From positions 11,432 through 67,720 of the forward strand of contig DMMZ01000001.1 of assembly GCA_003452915.1 (NCBI GenBank): a stretch of DNA of 56,289 nt, given 5' to 3'. Shown piece after piece: positions 25,208-33,757 of this stretch (the stretch's first letter is position 1; each line of letters opens with the position of its first letter). This DNA comes from Clostridiales bacterium. Its GTDB lineage: Bacteria > Bacillota > Clostridia > Oscillospirales > CAG-382. The position numbers were made by a program, and so were the translations under genes. The notes below the pieces were generated by a model, which did not search any database, was not told the DNA's origin, and worked only from the letters and a program-made list of their open reading frames with translations.

Positions 25208-26446
25208 ATGAAAAAAACATTCGCCAATCTTGAACAATTAAAAGATATTATTTCAAAATACCCAACGCCTTTTCATCTATATGACGAAAAAGGGATAAGG
25301 GAAAACGCACGTAAACTAAAAAAAGCATTTACCTGGAATAATGGTTACAGGGAATACTTTGCTGTCAAGGCAACGCCAAATCCCTCTATTTTACAAATAT
25401 TAAAAGAAGAAGGATGCGGTGTTGACTGCTCGTCCCTTACCGAGCTTATGCTTGCTGAAAGGGGAGGTTTTTATGGTAGTGATATAATGTTTTCCTCCAA
25501 TGATACGCCCGAGGAAGATTTTTTGCTTTGCAAAAAGCTAGGTGGAATAATAAACCTCGATGATATTACACATATTGATTATTTAGATAATATTACAGGA
25601 ATACCAAAGACAATCTGCTGCCGTTATAATCCGGGCGGAGTGTTGAACATTGGCAATAAAATTATGGATAATCCGGGTGACGCAAAATTCGGCTTTACCT
25701 ACGAGCAACTTGTCGAGGGTTTTAAAAAACTACGTGAGCTTGGTGCGGAAACCTTCGGTTTACACGCTTTTATTGCCAGCAACACTACGGATGACGCATA
25801 TTATCCTACTCTTGCAGGTATACTTTTTCAAACTGCTGTAAATATAAAGCAGCAGACAGGTATAATCATTTCGTTTATAAATCTTTCGGGAGGTATCGGT
25901 ATACCGTATAAACCCGAACAGAATGAAGCTGATATAATAGCAATCGGTGAAGGTGTGCGTAAGGCATATGAAGAAATTCTTATCCCCGCACAATTAGGAA
26001 ATGTTGCAATATTTACCGAGCTGGGACGTTATATGCTTGCACCATATGGTTGTCTTGTCACAACTGCAATTCACGAAAAGCATATTTACAAAGAATATAT
26101 TGGTGTGGATGCTTGTGCTGTAAATCTGATGCGACCTGCTATGTACGGAGCGTATCACCATATTACTGTTATGGGAAAAGAAGATGCACCACGCGACTAT
26201 TTATATGATATTGTAGGTAGTTTATGCGAAAATAATGACAAGTTTGCAATAGACAGAGTGTTACCTCAAATTAACAAGGGTGATATTCTTGTAATTCACG
26301 ATACAGGAGCTCATGGACATTCTATGGGTTACAATTACAACGGAAAACTGCGGAGTGCCGAGATATTGCTTAAAGAGGATGGTACGGCTCAATTAATCCG
26401 CAGAACGGAAACACCCGAGGATTACTTTGCGACTCTCAGGATATAA
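25208..26446 (+). CDS. lysA: diaminopimelate decarboxylase-family PLP enzyme
   Basis: 412 residues, fold type III PLP decarboxylase. The PLP lysine is K54 in YFAVKATPNP; CGVDCSS, GLHAFIA, INLSGGIGIPY (phosphate-binding Gly-rich loop), ELGRYM and DTGAHGHSMG fit LysA. LysA makes L-lysine from meso-diaminopimelate in the last step of the pathway. It lies 21 bases after the kinase gene, perhaps on the same transcript, and ends at a hairpin terminator. Clostridia can have a second, divergent copy, so pathway use is probable but not proven here. Confidence 0.87.
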   Translation: MKKTFANLEQLKDIISKYPTPFHLYDEKGIRENARKLKKAFTWNNGYREYFAVKATPNPSILQILKEEGCGVDCSSLTELMLAERGGFYGSDIMFSSNDTPEEDFLLCKKLGGIINLDDITHIDYLDNITGIPKTICCRYNPGGVLNIGNKIMDNPGDAKFGFTYEQLVEGFKKLRELGAETFGLHAFIASNTTDDAYYPTLAGILFQTAVNIKQQTGIIISFINLSGGIGIPYKPEQNEADIIAIGEGVRKAYEEILIPAQLGNVAIFTELGRYMLAPYGCLVTTAIHEKHIYKEYIGVDACAVNLMRPAMYGAYHHITVMGKEDAPRDYLYDIVGSLCENNDKFAIDRVLPQINKGDILVIHDTGAHGHSMGYNYNGKLRSAEILLKEDGTAQLIRRTETPEDYFATLRI

Positions 26447-26447
26447 A

Positions 26448-26474
26448 AAAGCACAACCTTTATGATTGTGCTTT
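26448..26474. terminator. hairpin terminator between lysA and the AraC gene
   Basis: A perfect 9-bp stem AAAGCACAA/TTGTGCTTT with a 9-base loop between convergent genes. The plus-strand T-run is broken (TTTGGTTGTT); the minus side has TTTTTTA, so it may serve the minus gene better. Confidence 0.65.
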
Positions 26475-26486
26475 GGTTGTTATACA

Positions 26487-27389
26487 TTATTTTACAGCTT
26501 TAACAGGTCTTGCTTCGATATATCCTCTGTATCCCATCGGCGCTAACTGAAAGCGAGGTGCAGCTTCGGAATCCCATTCATATCCGTAAATTGTTGGATT
26601 AAACTTTTCGATATGGTTCCATACCTCACCTATTGCTTCCTCAAAATCCTCGTCATTATAGGGTTCACCTTGGAATACCATAATGGTGCAGGTAGGTAAT
26701 TCAATTAAATCGAATCCTTCAGGAATAATATTGTTGTAATCAAGCGGCAGCTCTACTCCCTGTACATATTTTGAAGTTCCTTGTTTAATAAGATGCTTTG
26801 GTAGCCACATTCCTATCGGTTCATAAAGAGCTTCCTTAACGCTTGTAAGGATAGGCCAGACATCGCAGCCAACTTCTTCACAATATTCAAAATATTCTGT
26901 TGCTTTGATACCTCTTTTTAATAATACCTTTCTTGCAGGTCGTTCGATTACCTGAACAAATACGGTTTTTAAATTATTTTCGTTCATGTTTTTTACCCCT
27001 TTATTAAAATATCGGTAAGTGTGATAAATTTTTTCGGGCATAAAAAGCTTTATTGGCGGTGTATGTTGACTGTACTTTTTCGGAGAGATTCCGAATTCTT
27101 TTGAAAATGCTCTGGTAAATCCCTCGTGTGAGTCAAATACAAAGTCAAGGGCAACGTCAAGGATCCTGTGTTTTTCGTCACGCAAAGAAAGTGCTGCTTT
27201 TGTCAACCTCAATGCACGGATATAATCGAAAGGTGTTTTGCCTGTAGTTTCCTTGAAAATTCTCGCTGCGTGCCATGGCGAATAGCCGCAAGTGTTTGAT
27301 AACTGTTTAAGTGTAATTTTTTCACAGATGTTACTTTCAATAAATTCCTGCATCTTCTGAACCGCCATTACAATTTCTGCCTGTTCCAT
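26487..27389 (-). CDS. AraC-family regulator with GyrI-like ligand domain
   Basis: 300 residues. The N-terminal 105 residues form two helix-turn-helix units (ITLKQLSNTCGYSPWHAARIFKETTG and ILDVALDFVFDSHEGFTRAFSKEFG). Residues about 140-300 are a GyrI/effector-binding-like domain (AEGFD..., CTIMVFQGEPY, YGYEWDSEAAPRFQLAP). This is the layout of Rob/SoxS-type multidrug-responsive activators. A GGAGGTGAG site precedes the ATG. No obvious target is adjacent. Confidence 0.9.
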   Translation of the reverse strand: MEQAEIVMAVQKMQEFIESNICEKITLKQLSNTCGYSPWHAARIFKETTGKTPFDYIRALRLTKAALSLRDEKHRILDVALDFVFDSHEGFTRAFSKEFGISPKKYSQHTPPIKLFMPEKIYHTYRYFNKGVKNMNENNLKTVFVQVIERPARKVLLKRGIKATEYFEYCEEVGCDVWPILTSVKEALYEPIGMWLPKHLIKQGTSKYVQGVELPLDYNNIIPEGFDLIELPTCTIMVFQGEPYNDEDFEEAIGEVWNHIEKFNPTIYGYEWDSEAAPRFQLAPMGYRGYIEARPVKAVK

Positions 27390-27515
27390 TTATCTCACCT
27401 CCTGTGTAAAAGAGTATATATCAAAAGAAGTTGATTTTCTTGACTTGCATTGCTAAATTGCCAACACTTACAATGACATTAAGATAAATAAACCTAGACA
27501 GCATTTAGAAAATAC

Positions 27516-27544
27516 TTGACATTTTATTATAAATATGATTTAAT
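27516..27544 (+). promoter_or_regulatory. tyrS promoter
   Basis: Consensus -35 TTGACA (27516-27521), 17-base spacer, -10 TTTAAT (27539-27544), directly upstream of the T-box leader. Confidence 0.7.
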
Positions 27545-27551
27545 GATTTAA

Positions 27552-27816
27552 AGGCTATGAAGAGAAGAAGTATTTTGGTTAAAATATATGACAGTAAAGA
27601 GAGCCGCCGGTTGGTGTAAGGCGGAGTGTCGACCAAAAGAAATACATCTTGGAGCCGCAAACCGAACGGTATGCATTTTACTAAGTAGACTTTGCCGTGT
27701 AAGCGCGTTAAAGCTTATAGGCGTTTTTTGACGCTAAAGGCCGATTTGATAATTTTAAATCGGTAAATAGAGGTGGTACCGCGGTTATTATCGCCCTCTG
27801 CTATATGCAGTGGGCG
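27552..27816 (+). promoter_or_regulatory. tyrosyl T-box riboswitch with terminator
   Basis: A classic T-box leader: stem I with a GCCGCCGGTTGGTGTAAGGCGG-like distal arm, a specifier codon TAC (27643-27645, tyrosine) in the GAAATACATCTTGGAG bulge, and the conserved AGAGGTGGTACCGCGG antiterminator (27769-27784). The intrinsic terminator CGCCC...GGGCG (27792-27816) is followed by TTTTTATTTATTTT. Uncharged tRNA-Tyr would stabilise the antiterminator and allow tyrS transcription. Confidence 0.95.
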
Positions 27817-27846
27817 TTTTTATTTATTTTGATTAGGGGGGTTTTT

Positions 27847-29073
27847 ATGAATAATGTATTTGATGAACTTAAGGCACGTGGCATGATTGCCCAGACAACC
27901 AATGAAGAGCGTATCCGTGAGCTGCTCGGAAGTGAATCGGTTACCTTCTATATCGGCTTTGACCCGACGGCAGACAGCCTGCACGTGGGACATTTTGTAC
28001 AGCTTATGGTTATGGCACATATGCAGCAGGCAGGACATCATCCAATCGCTTTACTCGGTGGAGGTACAGCTATGATCGGTGACCCGACTGGGAAAACCGA
28101 TATGAGAAAAATGATGACACCTGAGATAATTGAACACCATATTGAATGCTTTAAAAATCAAATGTCAAAATTAGTTGATTTTAATAAAGTAACTTTGGTG
28201 AACAACGCCGACTGGCTTATGAACCTTAATTATGTAGAATTCCTGCGTGAGGTAGGTGTGCATTTTTCCGTAAATCAAATGTTAAGTGCAGAATGCTTTA
28301 AGTCACGAATGGAGAAAGGTCTTTCTTTCCTCGAATTCAACTATATGCTTATGCAGGGTTATGATTTCTACTACCTTAATAAAAATCATGCTTGTACAAT
28401 GCAGCTTGGAGGTGACGACCAATGGGCGAATATTCTTGGTGGTATCGACCTTTGCCGTAAAAAAGCAAGAAGGGAAGTTTTCGGTATGACTTTTGCTCTT
28501 CTTACAACCTCTGAGGGTAAAAAGATGGGAAAAACCGAAAAAGGTGCTGTCTGGCTGGATCCCGAAAAAACTTCGCCGTACGAGTTCTTCCAATATTGGC
28601 GTAATATTGACGATGCCGATGTTATCAAATGTATGAATATGCTGACCTTTGTTCCTGTTGAGGAGATAAAAGAACTTGCAAAAGCTGAAGGCAGCGAAAT
28701 CAATAAGGTTAAGGAACGTCTTGCATACGAAGTAACCACTCTTGTTCACAGCAAGGAAGAGGCTGATAAGGCACTTGAAGCTGCGCTTTCTGTGTTCGGT
28801 GCGGGTGCAGTAAGTGAAAATATGCCGTCAACAGAATTGATTGCTAATGATTTTGCTGATAACGCTATTAGTGTAATAGACCTTTTAATCAAGACGGGAC
28901 TAACACCGTCTCGTGGCGAAGCCCGCCGTTTAATCGAACAGGGTGGAGTTTTAATTGATGATGAAAAAGTGCAGAATTTTGCGGCTGTCATTTTGATAAC
29001 TGCCTTTGATAAAGGCTTTGTAATAATAAAAAAAGGTAAAAAGACCTTCCATAAGGTGATATTCAATAAGTAA
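27847..29073 (+). CDS. tyrS: tyrosyl-tRNA synthetase
   Basis: 408 residues, class I synthetase. HIGH appears as H46-V-G-H49 within FDPTADSLHVGH, KMSKS as KKMGKT near residue 226, and a C-terminal S4 domain is present (SRGEARRLIEQGGVLIDDE). The KMGKT form and C-terminal S4 fit the TyrZ-like or clostridial TyrRS subgroup. I start at ATG 27847 behind a run of G (TTAGGGGGG); an in-frame ATG at 27805 is inside the T-box terminator. Regulation is by the tyrosine-specific T-box. Confidence 0.96.
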   Translation: MNNVFDELKARGMIAQTTNEERIRELLGSESVTFYIGFDPTADSLHVGHFVQLMVMAHMQQAGHHPIALLGGGTAMIGDPTGKTDMRKMMTPEIIEHHIECFKNQMSKLVDFNKVTLVNNADWLMNLNYVEFLREVGVHFSVNQMLSAECFKSRMEKGLSFLEFNYMLMQGYDFYYLNKNHACTMQLGGDDQWANILGGIDLCRKKARREVFGMTFALLTTSEGKKMGKTEKGAVWLDPEKTSPYEFFQYWRNIDDADVIKCMNMLTFVPVEEIKELAKAEGSEINKVKERLAYEVTTLVHSKEEADKALEAALSVFGAGAVSENMPSTELIANDFADNAISVIDLLIKTGLTPSRGEARRLIEQGGVLIDDEKVQNFAAVILITAFDKGFVIIKKGKKTFHKVIFNK

Positions 29074-29076
29074 AAT

Positions 29077-29448
29077 TTATTTCTTTTTCGCTTTTTCCTG
29101 TGCGAATCTTGTATTTTCGTCTACTCTGAATTTTACTATTCTGCTTACTAATTCATATGGTATAGGCTTGGTATGGGGAAACTGTACCGAGCCTTTTGCA
29201 TTTTTATATGCTGATAATTCATCTTTAAAAGCTTCGATTGCACTGGGTGCAGGATAAAACCCTATATGATTTTTGAAACCGGCAAAATGTACTAAATTTC
29301 CGTGCAAAACAAAGGTAGGCATCTCCCAGGAAATCTTTTCGGTTGCTTTGGGAGCTGCTTCTTTTATTGTTTTTCTTAGTGTCTGCATTCTTTCCTGAAT
29401 TTCGGTTGGGAAGGTTGCTATATACTCGTCAATAGTGATAATGTCCAT
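29077..29448 (-). CDS. DUF1801 (YdhG-like) protein
   Basis: 123 residues with the DUF1801 pattern: TIDEYIATFPTEIQERMQTLRKTIKEAAP, EKISWEMPTFV, LVHFAGFKNHIGFYP and SVQFPHTKPIPYELVSRIV. Members are small cytosolic proteins with a frataxin-like fold, proposed to handle iron; evidence is limited. It ends 4 bases from the convergent tyrS stop and has an AGGAAAG site. Confidence 0.88.
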   Translation of the reverse strand: MDIITIDEYIATFPTEIQERMQTLRKTIKEAAPKATEKISWEMPTFVLHGNLVHFAGFKNHIGFYPAPSAIEAFKDELSAYKNAKGSVQFPHTKPIPYELVSRIVKFRVDENTRFAQEKAKKK

Positions 29449-29465
29449 ACAATCTTTCCTTTATT

Positions 29466-31226
29466 TTATAATCTTAATAATAAGCTGTTTATCCTTTTAC
29501 TTATTCTTTCTCTTTCTGAATAAACCCAATTCGGATCAAAATCGATATTAAAACTTTTTGAAAAAGAATAATACAGATTCAGTTTTTGATAATACCTCTC
29601 CCAGTCGGAAAGAAAACTGCCGTTTGGTTCTGGTAACGAAATTTTACCTTTTGAAAATCTGAAATATTCCTCTACATAGGCAATAAAGCAACTCAATACC
29701 TCGGTATCGTTAACGTCAAAAGGTAGCATCATAAGTTTATATTCTGTTGCTTCGGGTAACTTGTATTGCTTAATGCTCTCTAAAATCAACAAAAAATCTC
29801 TGACATCCATCTTTTTATAATAATCCAGCTTTTCTTGCCTTGTACTCCAGAGTGCAAGCTTTTCTTTTAAAGGAAGACCTTTGATATTTAGAATAATTTC
29901 ACTAGGCCCAAGCACTGCCTGAGTCAACGGCTCGTCCTCTGTTTCCAGATTGTCTCTTAAAAAAAGACTATCATCCTCGACAACGCCTACGTATCCAATA
30001 TCATAAATACCTTTTCTACCAGCTCTACCGCTTATTTGCTTGACTTCTTGCGAGGTCAAATATCTCATATCCTCACCGTCAAACTTTTGTAAACTCATAA
30101 AAATAATTCTACGGATTGGAAGATTAACACCCATACCGATAGCATCGGTTGTTATTAAAACGCTGTTTGTTCCTTTAAGAAACAATTGATATTGTATTCG
30201 TCTTACTTCCGGTGGTAAATCACCATATATTACGCTATTTTTAATACCTTTTTCAAGAAAATACTTCGATAATTCCAAAACCCGCTTTTTAGAAAAAGCA
30301 ACCAGAGCATCACCTTTTGCAACCTTGTTAAATGAATAAGGTTGTTCCATTACCTCCAAAGGGGTTTGCCTTTTATATTCAAATACCTCATAGGTATCAC
30401 CGCAATCGTTTAGGATACTTATTACAAGCTCTTTTGCGTTTAAAGCACCGCAGATATGAATTTCCGCACAGCGAAGTGCAAGTAAAGCCTTTGTCCATGC
30501 TTGTCCCCTCTGTGAATTGGCAATCATCTGTATTTCGTCGATTACCGCAACATCGTAAATATCAATGACATCAAGTTTTTCTATTGTCGAGCAAACATGC
30601 TTAGCACTCTCAACAAGCATTTCCTCTTCGCCTGTGATTAAATTACAGGGTACGCCTTCTTTGTTGAGCTTTTCATAATTTTCAAGCGCTAAAATACGCA
30701 GCGGAGCAAGATATACCCCCTTGTTCGCTTGTTTTAACCTCTCGACCGCCTGATAGGTTTTTCCTGTGTTTGTTTCACCTAAATGCAAAATAAAATTACG
30801 TTTTTTTGCTCTTGCTTTTTCATATTCATCCTTTGGATTGGCAGGAAAATACTTTGTAAATTCATTGGCAATCAACCTCGGAATATGGCTGGTTATCAAA
30901 ACAGACATTAATCCCGAATTTATATAACCTTGCTTATCCTTTGAAATTATATCCTCAAACTTATAATCAGTACCGTTCTTTTTATTGTAAAAGTTAAGAA
31001 GGCGAACAGAAACAACATCAAGAAGTTCAAGGTAACCATTATAAACATCATTGTATTCCTTCATCTGTTTATATTGTAGTTCCTTAAGAATCTTGATTTT
31101 TTTTCGTATACTAGCTTCGTGGTTCCAGAGTGCCGAATCCTTTGTGTTTCGTACAATGTTTTCGGTATTCTGTAATTGCAATTTAAGCTTTTCAAAGTCA
31201 CGTATGGTTCTTTGAGCCTTTTTCAT
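29466..31226 (-). CDS. Suv3-like superfamily 2 RNA helicase
   Basis: 586 residues. An N-terminal coiled-coil-rich region (about 1-140) precedes two RecA-like domains: motif I G150-ETNTGKT, motif Ia APLRILALE, motif II DEIQ, motif IV VIYGDLPPE, motif V ITTDAIGMGVNLP and motif VI QISGRAGR. The GETNTGKT and DEIQ forms and the ISGRAGR motif match mitochondrial SUV3 and its scattered bacterial homologues rather than DEAD-box RhlB or CsdA. SUV3 unwinds RNA for degradation. A similar RNA-processing role is inferred. The downstream DUF1801 gene may be co-transcribed. Confidence 0.85.
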   Translation of the reverse strand: MKKAQRTIRDFEKLKLQLQNTENIVRNTKDSALWNHEASIRKKIKILKELQYKQMKEYNDVYNGYLELLDVVSVRLLNFYNKKNGTDYKFEDIISKDKQGYINSGLMSVLITSHIPRLIANEFTKYFPANPKDEYEKARAKKRNFILHLGETNTGKTYQAVERLKQANKGVYLAPLRILALENYEKLNKEGVPCNLITGEEEMLVESAKHVCSTIEKLDVIDIYDVAVIDEIQMIANSQRGQAWTKALLALRCAEIHICGALNAKELVISILNDCGDTYEVFEYKRQTPLEVMEQPYSFNKVAKGDALVAFSKKRVLELSKYFLEKGIKNSVIYGDLPPEVRRIQYQLFLKGTNSVLITTDAIGMGVNLPIRRIIFMSLQKFDGEDMRYLTSQEVKQISGRAGRKGIYDIGYVGVVEDDSLFLRDNLETEDEPLTQAVLGPSEIILNIKGLPLKEKLALWSTRQEKLDYYKKMDVRDFLLILESIKQYKLPEATEYKLMMLPFDVNDTEVLSCFIAYVEEYFRFSKGKISLPEPNGSFLSDWERYYQKLNLYYSFSKSFNIDFDPNWVYSERERISKRINSLLLRL

Positions 31227-31415
31227 GAACGCACCTATATTAAAATATGATTTATTATTTATTATATTGAGTTATACGCAGTATATGCAAAAATAGACTT
31301 TTTATAGGTAGTACAGTTTTTAACGAACTTATTATTTTTTACATAAAATATAATTGGAAGTATTGTTATAACAGAAAGAATATTAATAAAAAATATCATG
31401 TAAAGGGGCATTTTT

Positions 31416-31928
31416 ATGACTATGTGCAGTGATATAAAAAATATGTGCTTTATAGAGGAGTTAAAAAATAAAACAGGTCAGGATATAGCACTTTTTTGTA
31501 TTGATGGATTATCTTATTACGGTAAACTTAACCAAATTGATAAATGCAATATTGCGACTCTAAATTCGTTCGATTATAAATCTTTAAACAATATATCACC
31601 ACAAACAGCATTTATTGATACAGATAAAATTGTATGTTTTGGTTTTTATAGTAAAAATTATATGCAAACACTTGATTTGTGTAAATATGAATACAAAGAA
31701 GCCGCTGTATGCAATAACGATGCCTTGATTGAAAAACTTAAATCAATGGAGCGGATTTCAATTTCAACTATCGGTGGCTTTATATTTTCGGGTGAACTTA
31801 TCGATCTGCAGAAGAAAACTGCAAAACTTAAAGCAGAATCGGTTTATGGATTAAGTGAAGGTAATAAGTTGAATTTACAAAATATTATTTTAGTAAATTT
31901 AAAAGCAGCTACAGCGATTATTTCCTAA
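31416..31928 (+). CDS. unrecognised protein with two Sm-like repeats
   Basis: 170 residues, no signal or membrane helix. Two similar segments are visible. Residues about 10-72 read IEELKNKTGQDIALFCIDGLSYYGKLNQIDKCNIATL, then a strand DKIVCFGF. Residues about 104-165 read IEKLKSMERISISTIGGFIFSGELIDLQKKTAKLKAE, then NIILVNLK. Each has the helix, bent strands and G-x-L turn expected of an Sm/LSm beta barrel such as Hfq or YlxS-C. I know no named family for the pair. A role in RNA binding would be inference from fold only. It is monocistronic, with AAAGGGG before the ATG and a terminator after. Confidence 0.6.
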   Translation: MTMCSDIKNMCFIEELKNKTGQDIALFCIDGLSYYGKLNQIDKCNIATLNSFDYKSLNNISPQTAFIDTDKIVCFGFYSKNYMQTLDLCKYEYKEAAVCNNDALIEKLKSMERISISTIGGFIFSGELIDLQKKTAKLKAESVYGLSEGNKLNLQNIILVNLKAATAIIS

Positions 31929-31950
31929 ATTTTCATTATAAATAATTTTA

Positions 31951-31974
31951 CTCCTTTGGATTTTTCCGAAGGAG
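31951..31974 (+). terminator. terminator after the Sm-like gene
   Basis: A 10-bp stem CTCCTTTGGA/TCCGAAGGAG (one G-T pair) with a 4-base loop and CTTTTT after it. Confidence 0.85.
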
Positions 31975-32083
31975 CTTTTTATCTGGGTTAATAAATTTTT
32001 ACCTTAACCATTTACTTTCATTAGTTCATCTATTATAATTTAATGTGTAAATAATAAGTATTAGGAATTTTTTAGGAGCTGCA

Positions 32084-32707
32084 ATGATAAAAACAATAAT
32101 AAAAGGAATACCCTTGGAGTTTGAGACAAATAACAATGTTTTTTCGCCATCGGCAATAGATAAGGGAACGCTTGCAATGCTTTCACAAATTGAATTTAAT
32201 CAAGACAACATGGTGCTAGATTTAGGCTGTGGTTACGGTGTTGTAGGAATACTTGCAAGCAAGATAATCGGTGCAGAAAATGTTGCTATGTGCGACATTT
32301 CCGACGATGCTGTCAATATATCAAAATTAAATGCTATTTTAAATAATGTTAGTCAAGTTAAAATTATTAAAAGTAACGGTTTAGATGATATTGTAGAAAA
32401 TAATTTTACGCATATACTGTCTAACCCTCCGTATCAGGCTGATTTTTCCGTACCGAAGAATTTTATAGAAAAGGGTTTTTATAAGCTTGCCATCGGTGGA
32501 AAAATTTTTATGGTTACAAAGCGTAAGGAATGGTACAAGAATAAATTAAAAAGTGTTTTCGGTAATGTACAGGTTGAGGAAGTTGACGGATATTTTGTTT
32601 TTACTGCCGAAAAGTTATCTTTATATAAACCTGTGAAACTTATGAAAGAACAAAGTCTTTCTAAGAAGTTGAAGAGAAAGTATAAGAATAATAAGGAGAA
32701 CACATGA
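32084..32707 (+). CDS. RsmC/RlmG-like RNA methyltransferase
   Basis: 207 residues. SAM motif I is VLDLGCGYGVVGILAS, the acidic motif II MCDISDDAV, and motif IV is NPPY, which marks methylation of exocyclic or ring nitrogens of bases. Size and FSPSAIDKGT segment fit the small single-domain bacterial relatives of RsmC (16S rRNA m2G1207). The last 25 residues are strongly basic (KKLKRKYKNNKEN), suited to RNA contact. Its stop overlaps the next start by four bases. Confidence 0.85.
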   Translation: MIKTIIKGIPLEFETNNNVFSPSAIDKGTLAMLSQIEFNQDNMVLDLGCGYGVVGILASKIIGAENVAMCDISDDAVNISKLNAILNNVSQVKIIKSNGLDDIVENNFTHILSNPPYQADFSVPKNFIEKGFYKLAIGGKIFMVTKRKEWYKNKLKSVFGNVQVEEVDGYFVFTAEKLSLYKPVKLMKEQSLSKKLKRKYKNNKENT

Positions 32708-33141
32708 GTAAAAAAGTTGAATCAGCAATTGATTTATTTAGTAACGGTTCAAACTGCTCGCAGGCAGTTTTTGCTACTTTCTGTGAAAACTACGGAATAA
32801 ACAAAGAACAGGCGTTTAAAATTGCCTGTGGTTTTGGTGGTGGGATACGTTCGGGAGAGGTATGCGGAGCTGTTTCTGGTGCCGTTATGGTTATAGGTTT
32901 AAAGTATGGAAACGAAAACTTCGATGATTTGGAAGTAAAGAAGCTATGTTGTGCCAAGACAGTTGAATTTATAAATTGTTTTAAAGTAAAGTATAATTCT
33001 ATTGTTTGTAGAGAATTATTAGGAATTGATATTTTTGTCGGCGATGGAATGAAATTAGCAAATGAAAAAGGACTTTTTAAAACAACCTGTGTTGACATGA
33101 TCAGGTCTGCTGTCGAAATACTTGAAGAACAAGGTTATTAA
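32704..33141 (+). CDS. C_GCAxxG_C_C family redox/metal protein
   Basis: 145 residues. The family cysteines are seen in SNCSQAV, CGFGGG, CGAVSGAV, a KKLCCAK pair, INCFK, VCRELLG and TTCVDM, in the order defining the C_GCAxxG_C_C family. These are small anaerobe proteins thought to bind metal or act in redox reactions; function is not established. It is translationally coupled (ATGA overlap) to the methyltransferase. Confidence 0.88.
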   Translation: MSKKVESAIDLFSNGSNCSQAVFATFCENYGINKEQAFKIACGFGGGIRSGEVCGAVSGAVMVIGLKYGNENFDDLEVKKLCCAKTVEFINCFKVKYNSIVCRELLGIDIFVGDGMKLANEKGLFKTTCVDMIRSAVEILEEQGY

Positions 33142-33162
33142 TAAGAACAGAAATCCGTTTGT

Positions 33163-33735
33163 TTATATTATAGTCAACGCTTTCCCAACGGCAACACGAA
33201 AGGAATCCATGCTCTCGCCATGCTTTGGGAACCAGTGCATAACGTCCATGTGGTTTGATGCTATACTCATTTCATAACCTTCGCAATGGGTGATAATATC
33301 TTTTTCGGTCAATCCATAGAGCTTGCAGAAATATACACAAAGTTCAACGGAATTTTCCCATACTTTTCTAAAATATTCTTCGTGTTGGGACGGTACATAA
33401 CCGACCATTTCGTTTCCGATATATGTAAAACCGCTTGGCTCACAGATTTCAAAGCTAATATGAGTGTTATTTACAGGTCCACCACCATGCCAGCCACGGT
33501 GATCCCAAGGAAGGTATTGCCACACCTCTTTATCGTCAAGAAAAGCGTGAACGCAAACCTCACGGTCTGTTTCTCCTTTTTCATATGACCTGTTCCACAA
33601 GTTAAACCAGTCCTTTGCCATAACTCCTGGGGTAGCGGTTGAATGAACCATAATTCCCGTCGGGGTTATTTTTTTATTTGCTTTATAACAGTCGTTCTCG
33701 GTTAAGTAATTTGTGTATAACTTCATAACACCCAA
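33163..33735 (-). CDS. N-acetylmuramoyl-L-alanine amidase (Amidase_2, endolysin-like)
   Basis: 190 residues, an Amidase_2 domain alone: zinc His in IMVHSTATPG, family segments VCVHAFLDDKEVWQYLPW and RGWHGGGPVNNTHISFEICEP, and second zinc His in ITHCEGY. There is no signal peptide, as in phage endolysins. The start is TTG at 33735 with AAAGG five bases upstream; ATG at 33726 is an alternative. It lies alone without other phage genes, so it is either a prophage relic or a spore/cell-wall enzyme. Confidence 0.9.
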   Translation of the reverse strand: MGVMKLYTNYLTENDCYKANKKITPTGIMVHSTATPGVMAKDWFNLWNRSYEKGETDREVCVHAFLDDKEVWQYLPWDHRGWHGGGPVNNTHISFEICEPSGFTYIGNEMVGYVPSQHEEYFRKVWENSVELCVYFCKLYGLTEKDIITHCEGYEMSIASNHMDVMHWFPKHGESMDSFRVAVGKALTII

Positions 33736-33757
33736 TAAAACCTTTCATTGCTAATTA

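Noticed and set aside
33163..33735. Prophage region around the endolysin-like amidase
   Set aside because: No holin, integrase, structural or terminase genes are adjacent, so a prophage call is not supported.
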